The position numbers were made by a program, and so were the translations under genes. Under the pieces are notes generated by a model that ran no database searches, was not told the DNA's origin, and saw only the letters and a program-made list of their open reading frames with translations. This document shows positions 43,369-52,090 of a stretch of 64,000 nt of DNA, piece by piece (positions within the stretch are counted from its first letter, which is position 1; each line of letters begins with the position of its first letter). The stretch is taken from NCBI RefSeq assembly GCF_014268745.2, contig NZ_JABWRB020000001.1, positions 434,001-498,000 of the forward strand, given 5' to 3'. This DNA is from Pseudomonas zanjanensis. GTDB taxonomy: Bacteria; Pseudomonadota; Gammaproteobacteria; Pseudomonadales; Pseudomonadaceae.

Positions 43369-44175
43369 TTAGCGCAGCATGTTCAGCCAGCGTGCCGGTG
43401 AAACGCCAAAGGCCTGGGTATGCAGCCGGGTCATGTGGCTCTGATCGAAAAAACCACAAGCCAGGGCCGCTTCGCTCAATGGCGTGCCGTGGAGTGCCAG
43501 GCGCCGGGCTTCATGCAAGCGACGCTGGGTGATGTAGCGATAGGGGCTGGTGCCGTACAGCGCCCGGAAATCCCGGGACAGGCTCCATCGATCCCTGCCG
43601 CTTGCCTGCACCAGGTCGTCCAGGGTGATGACCTGGTCGAGGGCATCGTGAATGAACAGGCGGGCACGCTCTGCTGCCGGGTATTCGATCAATCGCCGTC
43701 CACGCCGATTGCCCGCCGCAAGGTCGAGCGCCTGGGCCACGTCGTAGATGGCGTCCTCTTCCTCCAGCGGGTCGAGGGGGTGATCCAGGCTGCTCAACAA
43801 TCGGCGGGTCGCGATGTTGAGGCGAGGGTCGTTGGACAATCCACCTTCGATGAAAGGCAATGGCTTGCCTCCCAGTACGTGCTGGATCATCGACGGTTCT
43901 ATGTAGAACATCCGGTAGCGAAAGCCCTCGCGCGTCCCGGCTTCGCCATCGTGTACCTCGTCCGGGTGCAGGACGATGGTGCCGCCGGGCTGGCTGTGGC
44001 GTTTGCTGTGGCGATAGTTGAAGCTCTGCACACCCGAAAGCGTGATGCCGATGGCGTAGGTGTCATGGCGATGGGTGCTGTAGCCATGGCCACTGAAATA
44101 AGCCTCGATGCGTTCCATTTTCCTCGATTCGGGTGCTCGCACCAGCCAGTCGCGGTTGTGGATGGATCGAGTCAT
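43369..44175 (-). CDS. AraC-family transcriptional regulator
   Basis: 268 residues: N-terminal cupin-like sensor (HGYSTHRHDTYAIGITLSGVQSF) and C-terminal double helix-turn-helix (ITLDDLVQASGRDRWSLSRDFRALYGTSPYRYITQRRL ... LSEAALACGFFDQSHMTRLHTQAFGVSP, listed in parts). The effector is unknown; the nearby cupin gene is a candidate target. Confidence 0.9.
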   Translation of the reverse strand: MTRSIHNRDWLVRAPESRKMERIEAYFSGHGYSTHRHDTYAIGITLSGVQSFNYRHSKRHSQPGGTIVLHPDEVHDGEAGTREGFRYRMFYIEPSMIQHVLGGKPLPFIEGGLSNDPRLNIATRRLLSSLDHPLDPLEEEDAIYDVAQALDLAAGNRRGRRLIEYPAAERARLFIHDALDQVITLDDLVQASGRDRWSLSRDFRALYGTSPYRYITQRRLHEARRLALHGTPLSEAALACGFFDQSHMTRLHTQAFGVSPARWLNMLR

Positions 44176-44246
44176 TGCGCCGGGCCTCCTGCTTTTGTCC
44201 CGTATACCCTACCTAACGCAGTTCTCTCAAGAAAAACGATGAACCT

Positions 44247-44353
44247 TGTGGCGAGGGAGCTTGCTCCCGCTTGACCGGGCTGGCGCTCCAGTGCGAAGCG
44301 CTCACAAAAAAGGGCTGCTTCGCAGCCCAGCGGGAGCAAGCTCCCTCGCCACA
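44247..44353. repeat. REP doublet, second family
   Basis: TGTGGCGAGGGAGCTTGCTC and complement with a longer inner part that includes GCGAAGCGCTCACAAAAA and GGGCTGCTTCGCAGCCC hairpins, between the AraC and DUF1508 genes. Confidence 0.92.
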
Positions 44354-44406
44354 ATGATTCAAACAAGCCAGTGAGTTGAGCCCAGGCCAATCTCTTTCAG
44401 CGCCGT

Positions 44407-44598
44407 TCAGATCTCTTTTACCGGCGTCTCACCCTGGACATTCTTGATCAGCCCGATCACATGAAGACAGTCACTCTTGTTCACATAGGATTCGCCACTG
44501 GCGATCGTTTCGTGGTTGCCGGCCCTCAAGCGCCAGCGCCATTGGCCTTTTCCGGTGCTCGGGGTGCCTCGGGTCTGTCGATAGATTTCAAAATACAT
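44407..44598 (-). CDS. DUF1508 (YegP-like) protein
   Basis: 63 residues: MYFEIYRQTRGTPSTGKGQW followed by WRLRAGNHETIASGESYVNK, the single-repeat form of the DUF1508 fold. The ATG at 44598 follows AGGGAG. E. coli YegP has two such repeats; function unknown. A longer upstream frame has no similarity. Confidence 0.85.
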   Translation of the reverse strand: MYFEIYRQTRGTPSTGKGQWRWRLRAGNHETIASGESYVNKSDCLHVIGLIKNVQGETPVKEI

Positions 44599-44889
44599 CG
44601 GTTCGCTCCCTGCGATTGATTCAGTCAAGACATGCGTTGGACATGTGGCTGCAAGCCTAGCCAAGTGGGTGGTTTTGGCTACGGGAAAATCGTTTCCATT
44701 GGTTATCGAATATTGCCGGATCGGGCATTTGACCATTTCCATGGGGAAAGTCATGTTGCGAACATGTGGTCGGCTGGAAGTTCGGGCTGGATCCTTGCGT
44801 TGCCCTGCCTGGTCCTGCTTAATACGTTTCGACGCCTAGGGCCGGAAGCCCGAAGGGACTGAAAACACTATAAGAAAAAGAGCCATCAA

Positions 44890-45858
44890 GTGACTGAATA
44901 TCCAGGAGTGGATCTACAAGGTCGTCTAACGCTTTCGCTTGTCATCCCGGTCTTCAACGAAGCCCAGTCCATCGATTTGTTCATGGCCCGGATCGACCAG
45001 GTCTTTGCCGATGAATCACTGGTGAGCCTGGAGCTGGTGTTCGTCAACGACGGCAGTGGCGACGATACGTTGGTGTTGCTGCTGGACAGGCAGAAGGCCG
45101 ACCCGCGCATCCGGATCGTCGACCTGAGTCGCAATTTCGGCAAGGAGGCGGCCTTGAGTGCCGGCCTGCAAGCCGCCCGTGGCCAGGCGGTGGTGCCGAT
45201 CGATGTCGATCTGCAGGATCCTCCCGAAGTGATCCTGGAAATGATCGCCCATTGGCGCAACGGCGCCGAAGTGGTGTTGGGCCATCGGATCAATCGCGAC
45301 TCCGATTCCTGGGCCAAACAGGTGTCCGCCAACGGCTTCTACCGACTGCACAACAAAATCGCCGACCACAAGCTGCCGGAAAATGTCGGCGATTTTCGCT
45401 TGATGGATCGCTGCGTGGTCGATGCCTTGCTCACCCTGCCGGAATCGCGTCGCTTCATGAAAGGGTTGTTTGCCTGGGTGGGTTTCCGGACCACCTACGT
45501 GGACTACGTCAGGCCTGAGCGCAGCGCCGGAGAAAGCAAGTTCAATGGCTGGCGCTTGTGGAATTTTGCCCTCGAAGGCATCACCAGCTTCAGCACCGAA
45601 CCGCTGCGTATCTGGACGTACCTGGGGCTTTGCGTCTCGCTGGTGTCCTTTGCGTTCGCCATTTTCATCGTGTTGCGGACCCTGATTTCCGGGGTCGACC
45701 TGCCGGGCTATGCCTCGCTGATGGTCGCGGTCACCTTCCTGGGCGGGTTGCAACTGATCGGCATCGGCGTGTTGGGTGAATACCTGGGCCGCACCTATAT
45801 CGAATCCAAGCGTCGACCGGTTTTCCTGGTGCGGCGCATCTATGACGCCAAGGACTGA
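44890..45858 (+). CDS. GtrB/ArnC-like polyprenyl-phosphate glycosyltransferase
   Basis: 322 residues starting with GTG. GT2 domain (LSLVIPVFNEAQSIDLF, VNDGSGDDT, IDVDLQDPPE, GDFRLMDR) and two C-terminal membrane helices (about 233-258 and 270-292), the topology of GtrB/DPM1-like enzymes that load a sugar onto undecaprenyl phosphate at the inner face of the membrane. First gene of a four-gene cassette with a methyltransferase, GtrA flippase and large membrane protein. The sugar is unknown. Confidence 0.9.
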   Translation: MTEYPGVDLQGRLTLSLVIPVFNEAQSIDLFMARIDQVFADESLVSLELVFVNDGSGDDTLVLLLDRQKADPRIRIVDLSRNFGKEAALSAGLQAARGQAVVPIDVDLQDPPEVILEMIAHWRNGAEVVLGHRINRDSDSWAKQVSANGFYRLHNKIADHKLPENVGDFRLMDRCVVDALLTLPESRRFMKGLFAWVGFRTTYVDYVRPERSAGESKFNGWRLWNFALEGITSFSTEPLRIWTYLGLCVSLVSFAFAIFIVLRTLISGVDLPGYASLMVAVTFLGGLQLIGIGVLGEYLGRTYIESKRRPVFLVRRIYDAKD

Positions 45859-45860
45859 CC

Positions 45861-46571
45861 ATGGACCTCAAGGAAACCGATATCCTCGGTCCCGATATCG
45901 AGCAGCACTGGTACTACCGGTCGAAAGCGCGGGCCATGCTCCACATGCTCAAGGGCACCTCCGCCAGTACGCTGCTGGACGTGGGCGCCGGGTCGGGCTT
46001 TTTTTCCCATCACTTGTTGACCCATACCGCAACCGCCCAGGCCTGGTGCGTGGACATCAGCTACCCGGCCGACTCCGACGCCAGCACCGCCGGTAAACCG
46101 GTCCGCTACCGACGCGCCATCGACACGCTGGACGCCGACCTGGTGTTGCTGATGGATGTGCTGGAGCACGTGGACGATGACGTGGGCCTGCTCAAGGCCT
46201 ATGTCGACAAGGTGCCGTCCGGCAGCCGTTTCCTGATCACCGTGCCGGCGTTCCAGTTCCTCTGGAGCGGGCATGACGACTTTCTCGAGCACAAGCGCCG
46301 CTATACCCTCAAGCAGTTGGAGAGCGTCGTGGCGCAGGCGGGTTTGCAGGTGCAGCAAGGTGCGTACTACTTCGGCCTGGTCTTTCCCATCGCCGCCGGC
46401 CTGCGCCTGTTACAGCGCAACGCCACCGGGGCGCCGGCCAAGTCGCAGCTGGCGCGGCATCATCCGCTGGTCAATGGCGTGTTGAGGACATTGTGCAGCC
46501 TGGAGCGTCCATTCATGGGGGCCAATCGCATAGCCGGCCTGACGGTGTTCTGCCTGGCGCAGAAGCCGTGA
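45861..46571 (+). CDS. SAM-dependent methyltransferase of the gtr-like cassette
   Basis: 236 residues, class I methyltransferase: motif I LLDVGAGSGFFS, DADLVLLMDVLEHVDDD as motif II/III, and a C-terminal region close to other glycan-cassette methyltransferases. Two bases after the glycosyltransferase and overlapping gtrA by 4 bases, so it belongs to the same transcript. It probably methylates a sugar or lipid-linked intermediate (inference from context). Confidence 0.82.
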   Translation: MDLKETDILGPDIEQHWYYRSKARAMLHMLKGTSASTLLDVGAGSGFFSHHLLTHTATAQAWCVDISYPADSDASTAGKPVRYRRAIDTLDADLVLLMDVLEHVDDDVGLLKAYVDKVPSGSRFLITVPAFQFLWSGHDDFLEHKRRYTLKQLESVVAQAGLQVQQGAYYFGLVFPIAAGLRLLQRNATGAPAKSQLARHHPLVNGVLRTLCSLERPFMGANRIAGLTVFCLAQKP

Positions 46572-46951
46572 CCTGGACGCACTCGCCCTTGCTGCGACGT
46601 GCCTTGCGTTTTGCCATGACCGGCCTGCTCGTCACTGGCGTCCACGTGGTGGCGGCCGTGCTGTTCGTGCACCTGGTCCTGGCCAACCCGCCATTGGCCA
46701 ATGGTTTCGCCTTTGTCGTGGCGACCATGGTGTCGTACCTGATCAACACCCTCTGGAGTTTTTCCAGCCGCTTGCATGGCCGCACCCTCGGCCGTTTCGT
46801 GGTGGTCTCGATCGGCGGGTTGGGGCTGGCGATGCTGGTGGCCTGGGTGGCCCAGCGCGTCGGCCTGGGTTACCTGGCGGGCATCGCGGCCGTGGCGCTG
46901 ATCATCCCGGTGTACACCTTCATCCTGCATAATTTCTGGACGTATCGATGA
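46568..46951 (+). CDS. GtrA-family flippase
   Basis: 127 residues with four membrane helices and the GtrA features RFAMTGLLVTGVHV at the N-terminus and FILHNFWTYR at the C-terminus. GtrA proteins are thought to move polyprenyl-phosphate-linked sugars across the inner membrane. The GTG start at 46568 overlaps the previous stop (GTGA), and the stop overlaps the next ATG. Confidence 0.87.
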   Translation: MTWTHSPLLRRALRFAMTGLLVTGVHVVAAVLFVHLVLANPPLANGFAFVVATMVSYLINTLWSFSSRLHGRTLGRFVVVSIGGLGLAMLVAWVAQRVGLGYLAGIAAVALIIPVYTFILHNFWTYR

Positions 46952-49032
46952 CCCTTCGTAGTCAGCGTTTCCCGGTTTCCTTGTTGCCCATATTGTTGGG
47001 CGCGCTGGCGTTCCTGCTGGTGATCGGTCCTCGGGTGCTGGATCCGACCAACATCGCCTGGCTGGGGGAGGGCGATGCGGCGACCCATTACATGGGCTGG
47101 GCGTTTTTCCGCAGTTCACCCTGGACCTTTCCGTTGGGCATGAACCCTTCCTATGGTCTGGAGTTGGGCAACGGCATCATTTTTTCCGACTCCAATCCGT
47201 TGCTGGCGTTCTTGTTCAAACCCTTTAATGCCTGGCTTCCCGAGACGTTCCAGTATTTTGGCCTGTGGTTGCTGACCTGTTTCGTCCTGCAGGCCTGGTT
47301 CGCCTGGAAACTCGTCGGACTGCTGACGCCGTCGCTGTGGATCAGGCTGTTGGGTACTGGGTTATTTGTGTTTTCGCCTCCGATGTTTCTGCGCATGGGC
47401 GGGCACTTGTCGCTGTCCGGGCATTTCCTGATCCTCGCGGCCCTGTACCTGGCGCTGCGGCCTGGCTTGCAAAAGCGGCGGCTGGCCTGGGGCGCGCTGT
47501 TGGCCGCCACGGCGCTGGTGCATGCGTATTTGTTGGCGATGGTGGCGTTGATCTGGCTGGCCGACCTTGCCAGCCAGGCCATGAAGGGGCGGTTGTCCCG
47601 GCGTGATGCCTTGATTGAGCTGGGCGGCTTGTTTGTGCTGGTGGCGTTCTGTTGTTGGCAGGCGGGGTATTTCAGCGTGGGTGGCGGGACCGTGGCCGGT
47701 GGTTTTGGGCTGTATCGCCTGAATGTGATGTCGCTGGTCAACCCTAGCGGCTGGTCCTACACCTTGCGCGATATGCCCCAGGGCCCCGGGGACTATGAAG
47801 GTTTCAATTACCTGGGATTGGGCATCCTCATGCTGGCGATCTGCGCCGGCGTGGCTTTGCTGCAAGGCAACACCGGTTTGGTGAATGCCGTGCGCCACAG
47901 GCGCCTGTTGCTGTGGGCATTGATCGGGCTGACGTTGTTTTCGCTGACCAACCATCTCGGCATCGGCATGCAGAACGTGCATTACTGGCTGCCAAGACCC
48001 GTTGAGCTTGTGGCGAACGTCTTTCGCGCGGCCGGTCGGATGTTCTGGCCGGTGTTCTACGCCATCATATTTGCGGTGATTTTCCTGGTGATCCGCGGCA
48101 ACAAACCCCGGACGGCGGCGTGTCTGCTGGCCATGACCCTGGTGGTGCAGGTCCTGGATACCCGCGCGGGATGGGCCGGCCTGCGCCAGAGCCGGATGAC
48201 GCCGGCGGCCTCGAGTTGGCCTACGCCCCTGAATGATCCGTTCTGGGCCAGTGCCGCCGGTCATTATTCGAAAGTCCGCACGTTATTGCCGCAGAACCAG
48301 CCGGACAACTGGCTGCTGACCAGCCAATACGCCCTGACGCACGGCCTGGAAACCGATGGCGTTTACTTGGGGCGGATGAGTGACCGGGCGATCGAGCGAG
48401 CCCAGCGACACGCCGAGCAGATGCTTGCCAGCGGCCAGTACGCCGCGGATTCGCTGTACATCCTCGACCCTGGCGCCGCGCTCCAGGCGGCGAAAACCGT
48501 CAATCGCCAGACCGACCTGTTGACCCGTATCGATGGCCTGGTGGTGCTGGCGCCGGGCTGGAAGACATGCGCCCAATGCCCACCGTTCGCCGATGAAACA
48601 CTGGACATGCAGGTCAAGCTCGGTGAGCGCCAAGTGTTCAGCCGAACCAACGCGATGTTGGCCAATGGCTGGGGACGGGTCGAGGATTGGGGCACTTGGT
48701 CGGAAGGGCCTGAGGCTGAGGTTGTTTTACGCATACCGCCAGAAGCGCGTTCCCTCTCGATTGAAGCCGCGGCGTTCGTGCAGCCCTCGCACACGCGCCA
48801 GCGGGTGGAGGTGTCGATCAACGGTATTGCGGCGCTGGCGACGCAGTTCAACCGACTGCAGGACAACACGCTGGAACTGCCTCTGACGGCAGCCATTCGC
48901 GAAACGATGGGTGCGGATGGGCGAGTGCGGGTGCGGTTCCATTTGCCCGATGCCATCAGTCCCAAGGCGCTGGGGTTGGGGAGTGATGAGCGAGTCATGG
49001 CGCTGGGGTTGAAATCGCTGATTGTGAAGTAG
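46948..49032 (+). CDS. Large DUF6311-like membrane protein, probable glycan transferase
   Basis: 694 residues: about ten membrane helices in the first 400 residues, including an early periplasmic loop GEGDAATHYMGWAFFRSSPW with acidic residues typical of GT-C enzymes, then a ~280-residue periplasmic C-terminal domain. In gtr cassettes the third gene is the serotype-specific transferase that attaches the flipped sugar to O-antigen; this protein has that position. The DUF6311 assignment is from memory. Confidence 0.75.
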   Translation: MTLRSQRFPVSLLPILLGALAFLLVIGPRVLDPTNIAWLGEGDAATHYMGWAFFRSSPWTFPLGMNPSYGLELGNGIIFSDSNPLLAFLFKPFNAWLPETFQYFGLWLLTCFVLQAWFAWKLVGLLTPSLWIRLLGTGLFVFSPPMFLRMGGHLSLSGHFLILAALYLALRPGLQKRRLAWGALLAATALVHAYLLAMVALIWLADLASQAMKGRLSRRDALIELGGLFVLVAFCCWQAGYFSVGGGTVAGGFGLYRLNVMSLVNPSGWSYTLRDMPQGPGDYEGFNYLGLGILMLAICAGVALLQGNTGLVNAVRHRRLLLWALIGLTLFSLTNHLGIGMQNVHYWLPRPVELVANVFRAAGRMFWPVFYAIIFAVIFLVIRGNKPRTAACLLAMTLVVQVLDTRAGWAGLRQSRMTPAASSWPTPLNDPFWASAAGHYSKVRTLLPQNQPDNWLLTSQYALTHGLETDGVYLGRMSDRAIERAQRHAEQMLASGQYAADSLYILDPGAALQAAKTVNRQTDLLTRIDGLVVLAPGWKTCAQCPPFADETLDMQVKLGERQVFSRTNAMLANGWGRVEDWGTWSEGPEAEVVLRIPPEARSLSIEAAAFVQPSHTRQRVEVSINGIAALATQFNRLQDNTLELPLTAAIRETMGADGRVRVRFHLPDAISPKALGLGSDERVMALGLKSLIVK

Positions 49033-49059
49033 TTTTCCACTTCACAATGGCTTACTCAT

Positions 49060-49153
49060 TGTGGCGAGGGAGCTTGCTCCCGCTGGGCTGCGAAGCGGCC
49101 CCAATATTTTGCGGTTGCTGCGCAACCGAGCGGGAGCAAGCTCCCTCGCCACA
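49060..49153. repeat. REP doublet, second family
   Basis: TGTGGCGAGGGAGCTTGCTC and complement ending GCCACA, between the cassette and the LysR gene. Confidence 0.93.
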
Positions 49154-49239
49154 AAAGCAGGCGACTGGACTTTTAGCGCATAGACGCACAATCCCTGCGT
49201 TTCTACACTGCACCCAATCAAGGAGTCGAGGGGCAGTGG

Positions 49240-50163
49240 ATGAACCGCAACGAATTGCGCAAGGCCGACATCAACCTGATGGTGGTGTTCGAAACGTTGA
49301 TGCTTGAGCGCAACGTGACACGGGTGGCGGAAAAACTGTTCCTGGGCCAACCGACCATCAGCTCGGCCCTCAATCGTCTGCGCAAGATGTTCAACGATCC
49401 GCTGTTCATTCGCGTCGGCCACCGCATGGAGCCGACGGCCCGGGCCGAGGAAATCATCCAGCACCTCTCGCCGGCGCTCGATTCGCTGTCGGTGGCGTTG
49501 AGCCTGACCCACGATTTCGATCCCGCCAACAGCGCCATGACATTCCGCATCGGCCTGTCGGACGATGTCGAGTTCGGCCTGTTGCCGCCCCTGTTGAGCA
49601 GCCTGCGGCAAGAGGCGCCGCAAATCGTGTTTGTGGTCCAGCATGTCGATTACTGGCGCATCCCCGATCTACTGGCATCGGGCGACATTACCGTGGGCAT
49701 CAGCCAGACGCGCGGCCTGCCGGCCAACGCCAAGCGCAAGCTGTTGCGCCATATCCAACCCCGCGTGTTGCGCGCCGATGCGTCGGACACGCCGCTGACC
49801 CTGGACGAATACTGCTCGCGACCTCATGTGCTGGTGTCCCATACCGCCAACGTCGCCGGGTTCGCTGACGAATGGCTGGCGGAGATCGGGCGCAAGCGCC
49901 AGGTCGTGTTGTCGGTGCCGCAATACAGCGCATTGCCGGCATTGCTGGCCGGTACTGACCTGATTGCCAGCCTGCCGGACTACACCGCCGCCGCCATGGC
50001 GGCCTCGGGGCAATTGTTCAACGAACCCTTTCCCTTCAAGACCCCGACCCTGGATTTATCCATGGTTTGGCTGAGCCATGTCGACAGTGATCCAGCCGAA
50101 CGCTGGTTGCGCTCGCGGTTGGAGGCCTTCATGGGCGAGCGCGGGCCCTTGGCACAACCTTGA
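49240..50163 (+). CDS. LysR-family transcriptional regulator
   Basis: 307 residues: N-terminal winged helix (DINLMVVFETLMLERNVTRV ... GQPTISSALNRLRKMFNDPL) and effector-binding domain. The recognition region has the NodD/NahR-like spelling rather than CbbR-like. It precedes the isomerase gene by 105 bases on the same strand and may regulate it; the effector is unknown. Confidence 0.9.
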   Translation: MNRNELRKADINLMVVFETLMLERNVTRVAEKLFLGQPTISSALNRLRKMFNDPLFIRVGHRMEPTARAEEIIQHLSPALDSLSVALSLTHDFDPANSAMTFRIGLSDDVEFGLLPPLLSSLRQEAPQIVFVVQHVDYWRIPDLLASGDITVGISQTRGLPANAKRKLLRHIQPRVLRADASDTPLTLDEYCSRPHVLVSHTANVAGFADEWLAEIGRKRQVVLSVPQYSALPALLAGTDLIASLPDYTAAAMAASGQLFNEPFPFKTPTLDLSMVWLSHVDSDPAERWLRSRLEAFMGERGPLAQP

Positions 50164-50268
50164 CACCGGCCTGCCGCGAAACAAAATCCTGCCCCAAAGA
50201 ATAAAGTCGAGGTAAGGTTGTGACCGCTGAAACCACCTCGTCATATTTTTCGAATCGGAGTCGAACAC

Positions 50269-50634
50269 ATGCCTCACCTGCACATGGAGTACACCGCCAA
50301 CCTGCCCGGGCTGAAGGCCGACGTCGCGTTGCTGCGGCTGAACAATGCGCTGGTGGCCTCCGGTCAATTTTCCGCCGAGCACGATATCAAGGGCCGGGCC
50401 GTGAAACTGGAGACGTTCCGGGTGGGTACAGGAATGGGCGAGCGGGGTTTCGTGCACGTGAAACTGGCCCTGCTCAGTGGCCGTTCGCCGGAAATCAAGA
50501 AACAATTGGCCGAAAGCCTGCTGGAGGTGATCAAAGGCCTGGAGCCATGGCCGGCCGAAGTCAGCGTGCAATTGTGCGTGGAGATCCTCGACATCGACCG
50601 CGAGCCCTATGCCAAGGCCTTGATCGGTCAATGA
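50269..50634 (+). CDS. 5-carboxymethyl-2-hydroxymuconate isomerase-like protein
   Basis: 121 residues of the tautomerase superfamily CHMI branch: catalytic Pro after the initiator Met (MPHLHMEYTANLPG), AVKLETFRVG and FVHVKLALLSGRS. HpcD/HpaF acts in homoprotocatechuate breakdown, but no other gene of that pathway is present here. Its stop overlaps the convergent LysR gene by 7 bases. It may serve another aromatic or keto-enol substrate. Confidence 0.87.
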   Translation: MPHLHMEYTANLPGLKADVALLRLNNALVASGQFSAEHDIKGRAVKLETFRVGTGMGERGFVHVKLALLSGRSPEIKKQLAESLLEVIKGLEPWPAEVSVQLCVEILDIDREPYAKALIGQ

Positions 50635-51569
50635 CGCGCAGGCGTTGCGTGGGCGCAGGCCTTGATGATCTGTTCGCGTAGCCAGGCGTTGGCACTGTCC
50701 TGATCGAGGGCCGGGCTCCACTGCATGTCCAAGGTCAACCCCGGCAAGTCCTTGGGCGCTTCGTGGTGATTGAAGATCGCCTCATTGGCCAGCAGTTTCT
50801 GAATACGGCGGGGCAGGGTCAGGATGAAGTCAGTGCCGGTGATCATCTTCAGCGCGGCACTGTAGCTGTTGGCGCGCGCGGCGACTTGCCGGTGATGGGC
50901 CTGCCGCGACAGCCAGCCGTCCACCCTGTTGCTCGCTGACGCCCAAGGCGTCGCAAACACGTGTCGGCGCTGTACGAAAGATTGAAGGCTCAGTTGCGGC
51001 TCAAGTGGCGTCGCCCGTTTGTCCACGACGCAGACCCAATCTTCCTCCAGCAACTGCCGGGATCTGAAATCGGCATGGTCGCCGTGAACGTTCGGGCCGA
51101 AGCAGATCACCAAGTCCAGGCTGCCGTCGCGCAACTCCTCGGCGGGAATGTCGGCTTCAAGCTTGTGCACGTTCACCACCACCGGCAAGTTGGCGTAATC
51201 GAAGCCTTGCAGCAGTTGCGGCAGGATCAGGTGTTCGAAATATTCTGGTGCGCAGATGTTGAAGGTAACGGCTTGCCGGGTCGGATCAAAGGTCGGCGGA
51301 CCGGCATGGCATAGGTTGATGCTTTGCAAAATGGCGCGCACATGGTTGTACATGCCCTCGGCCTTGCAGGTGGGGCGCATGCCGGTGCGGGTGTTGATAA
51401 ACAGTTCGTCCTCGAAACAGGTTCGCAGTTTCTTGAGGCAATAACTGACGGTTGACTGGCTGACGCACAGGGCCTCGGACACACCGGTGACACTGCTTTG
51501 CTCGTACACGGCGCTAAACACCATGAGGTCCTGCATGTCGAGCTTTCTGAGGGCGTTACTGTTCAGCAT
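50628..51569 (-). CDS. LysR-family transcriptional regulator
   Basis: 313 residues: winged helix (LDMQDLMVFSAVYEQSSVTG ... VSQSTVSYCLKKLRTCFEDEL) and a LysR substrate-binding domain. Convergent with the isomerase gene and divergent, across 521 bases, from the glutamine-synthetase-like gene, which is a possible target. Effector unknown. Confidence 0.88.
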   Translation of the reverse strand: MLNSNALRKLDMQDLMVFSAVYEQSSVTGVSEALCVSQSTVSYCLKKLRTCFEDELFINTRTGMRPTCKAEGMYNHVRAILQSINLCHAGPPTFDPTRQAVTFNICAPEYFEHLILPQLLQGFDYANLPVVVNVHKLEADIPAEELRDGSLDLVICFGPNVHGDHADFRSRQLLEEDWVCVVDKRATPLEPQLSLQSFVQRRHVFATPWASASNRVDGWLSRQAHHRQVAARANSYSAALKMITGTDFILTLPRRIQKLLANEAIFNHHEAPKDLPGLTLDMQWSPALDQDSANAWLREQIIKACAHATPARH

Positions 51570-52090
51570 CCGTTCTGTCTCTCACTCGCTTCCTTGCGCG
51601 GATCTTGCGCAAACCAGGCTGACGATCGTAACGGAACGATGGTGCCAAGAGAATGCCAGGCAGGCGCTTTCATGGTCGGGAACGGGACAGATAGTGTAGG
51701 GAAAACGACGTGTCGATCAACGACCGACTCGTTTGCTTAAGTTTAGTTAGCGGTGATCCAAGCTTCATCAAATCCATGTTTAACCGCCCAAGGTGCCGTG
51801 GGACGCTTGCCCGATGTGTTTCCTGTGATGCGCTCATGGACGCTTGGCCCCAGGCAGTGCAATACCCTCCATCCGCCGCAGTCGATTCGGTCGGCAGATG
51901 CACGCCCGTCATGGCCCCCTCCCTTGGTGCGCTGCCCTCCGAGCTGGCTTTTTGGGCGCTCTGGCATTGTCGCCATGCGCGTCCTCCGGACACTCGTTTT
52001 TCCCGTTGAACCTCCACGGCGCTCGCTCAATGGCGAGCACAGACTGACGGCGCGTTGTCGCCCGTCCGACACGGAAATACGAGTTTTCTC
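51570..52090. other. 521-base intergenic region without a recognised gene
   Basis: Open frames occur on both strands, but none shows a ribosome site, Pseudomonas-like codon bias or a familiar protein. The stretch should hold the promoters of the LysR gene (leftward) and the glutamine-synthetase-like gene (rightward); no strong consensus site is seen. Confidence 0.5.

Noticed and set aside
44632..44862. Plus-strand frame of 76 codons before the GtrB-like gene
   Set aside because: No ribosome site, and composition unlike the coding genes nearby; the region looks like promoter and leader sequence.
51643..51658. TGGCATTCTCTTGGC on the minus strand, a GG-N10-GC sigma-54-like match upstream of the LysR gene at 50628-51569
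   Set aside because: Outside the GG/GC pair it agrees poorly with the consensus, and LysR genes are rarely sigma-54 dependent; likely chance.
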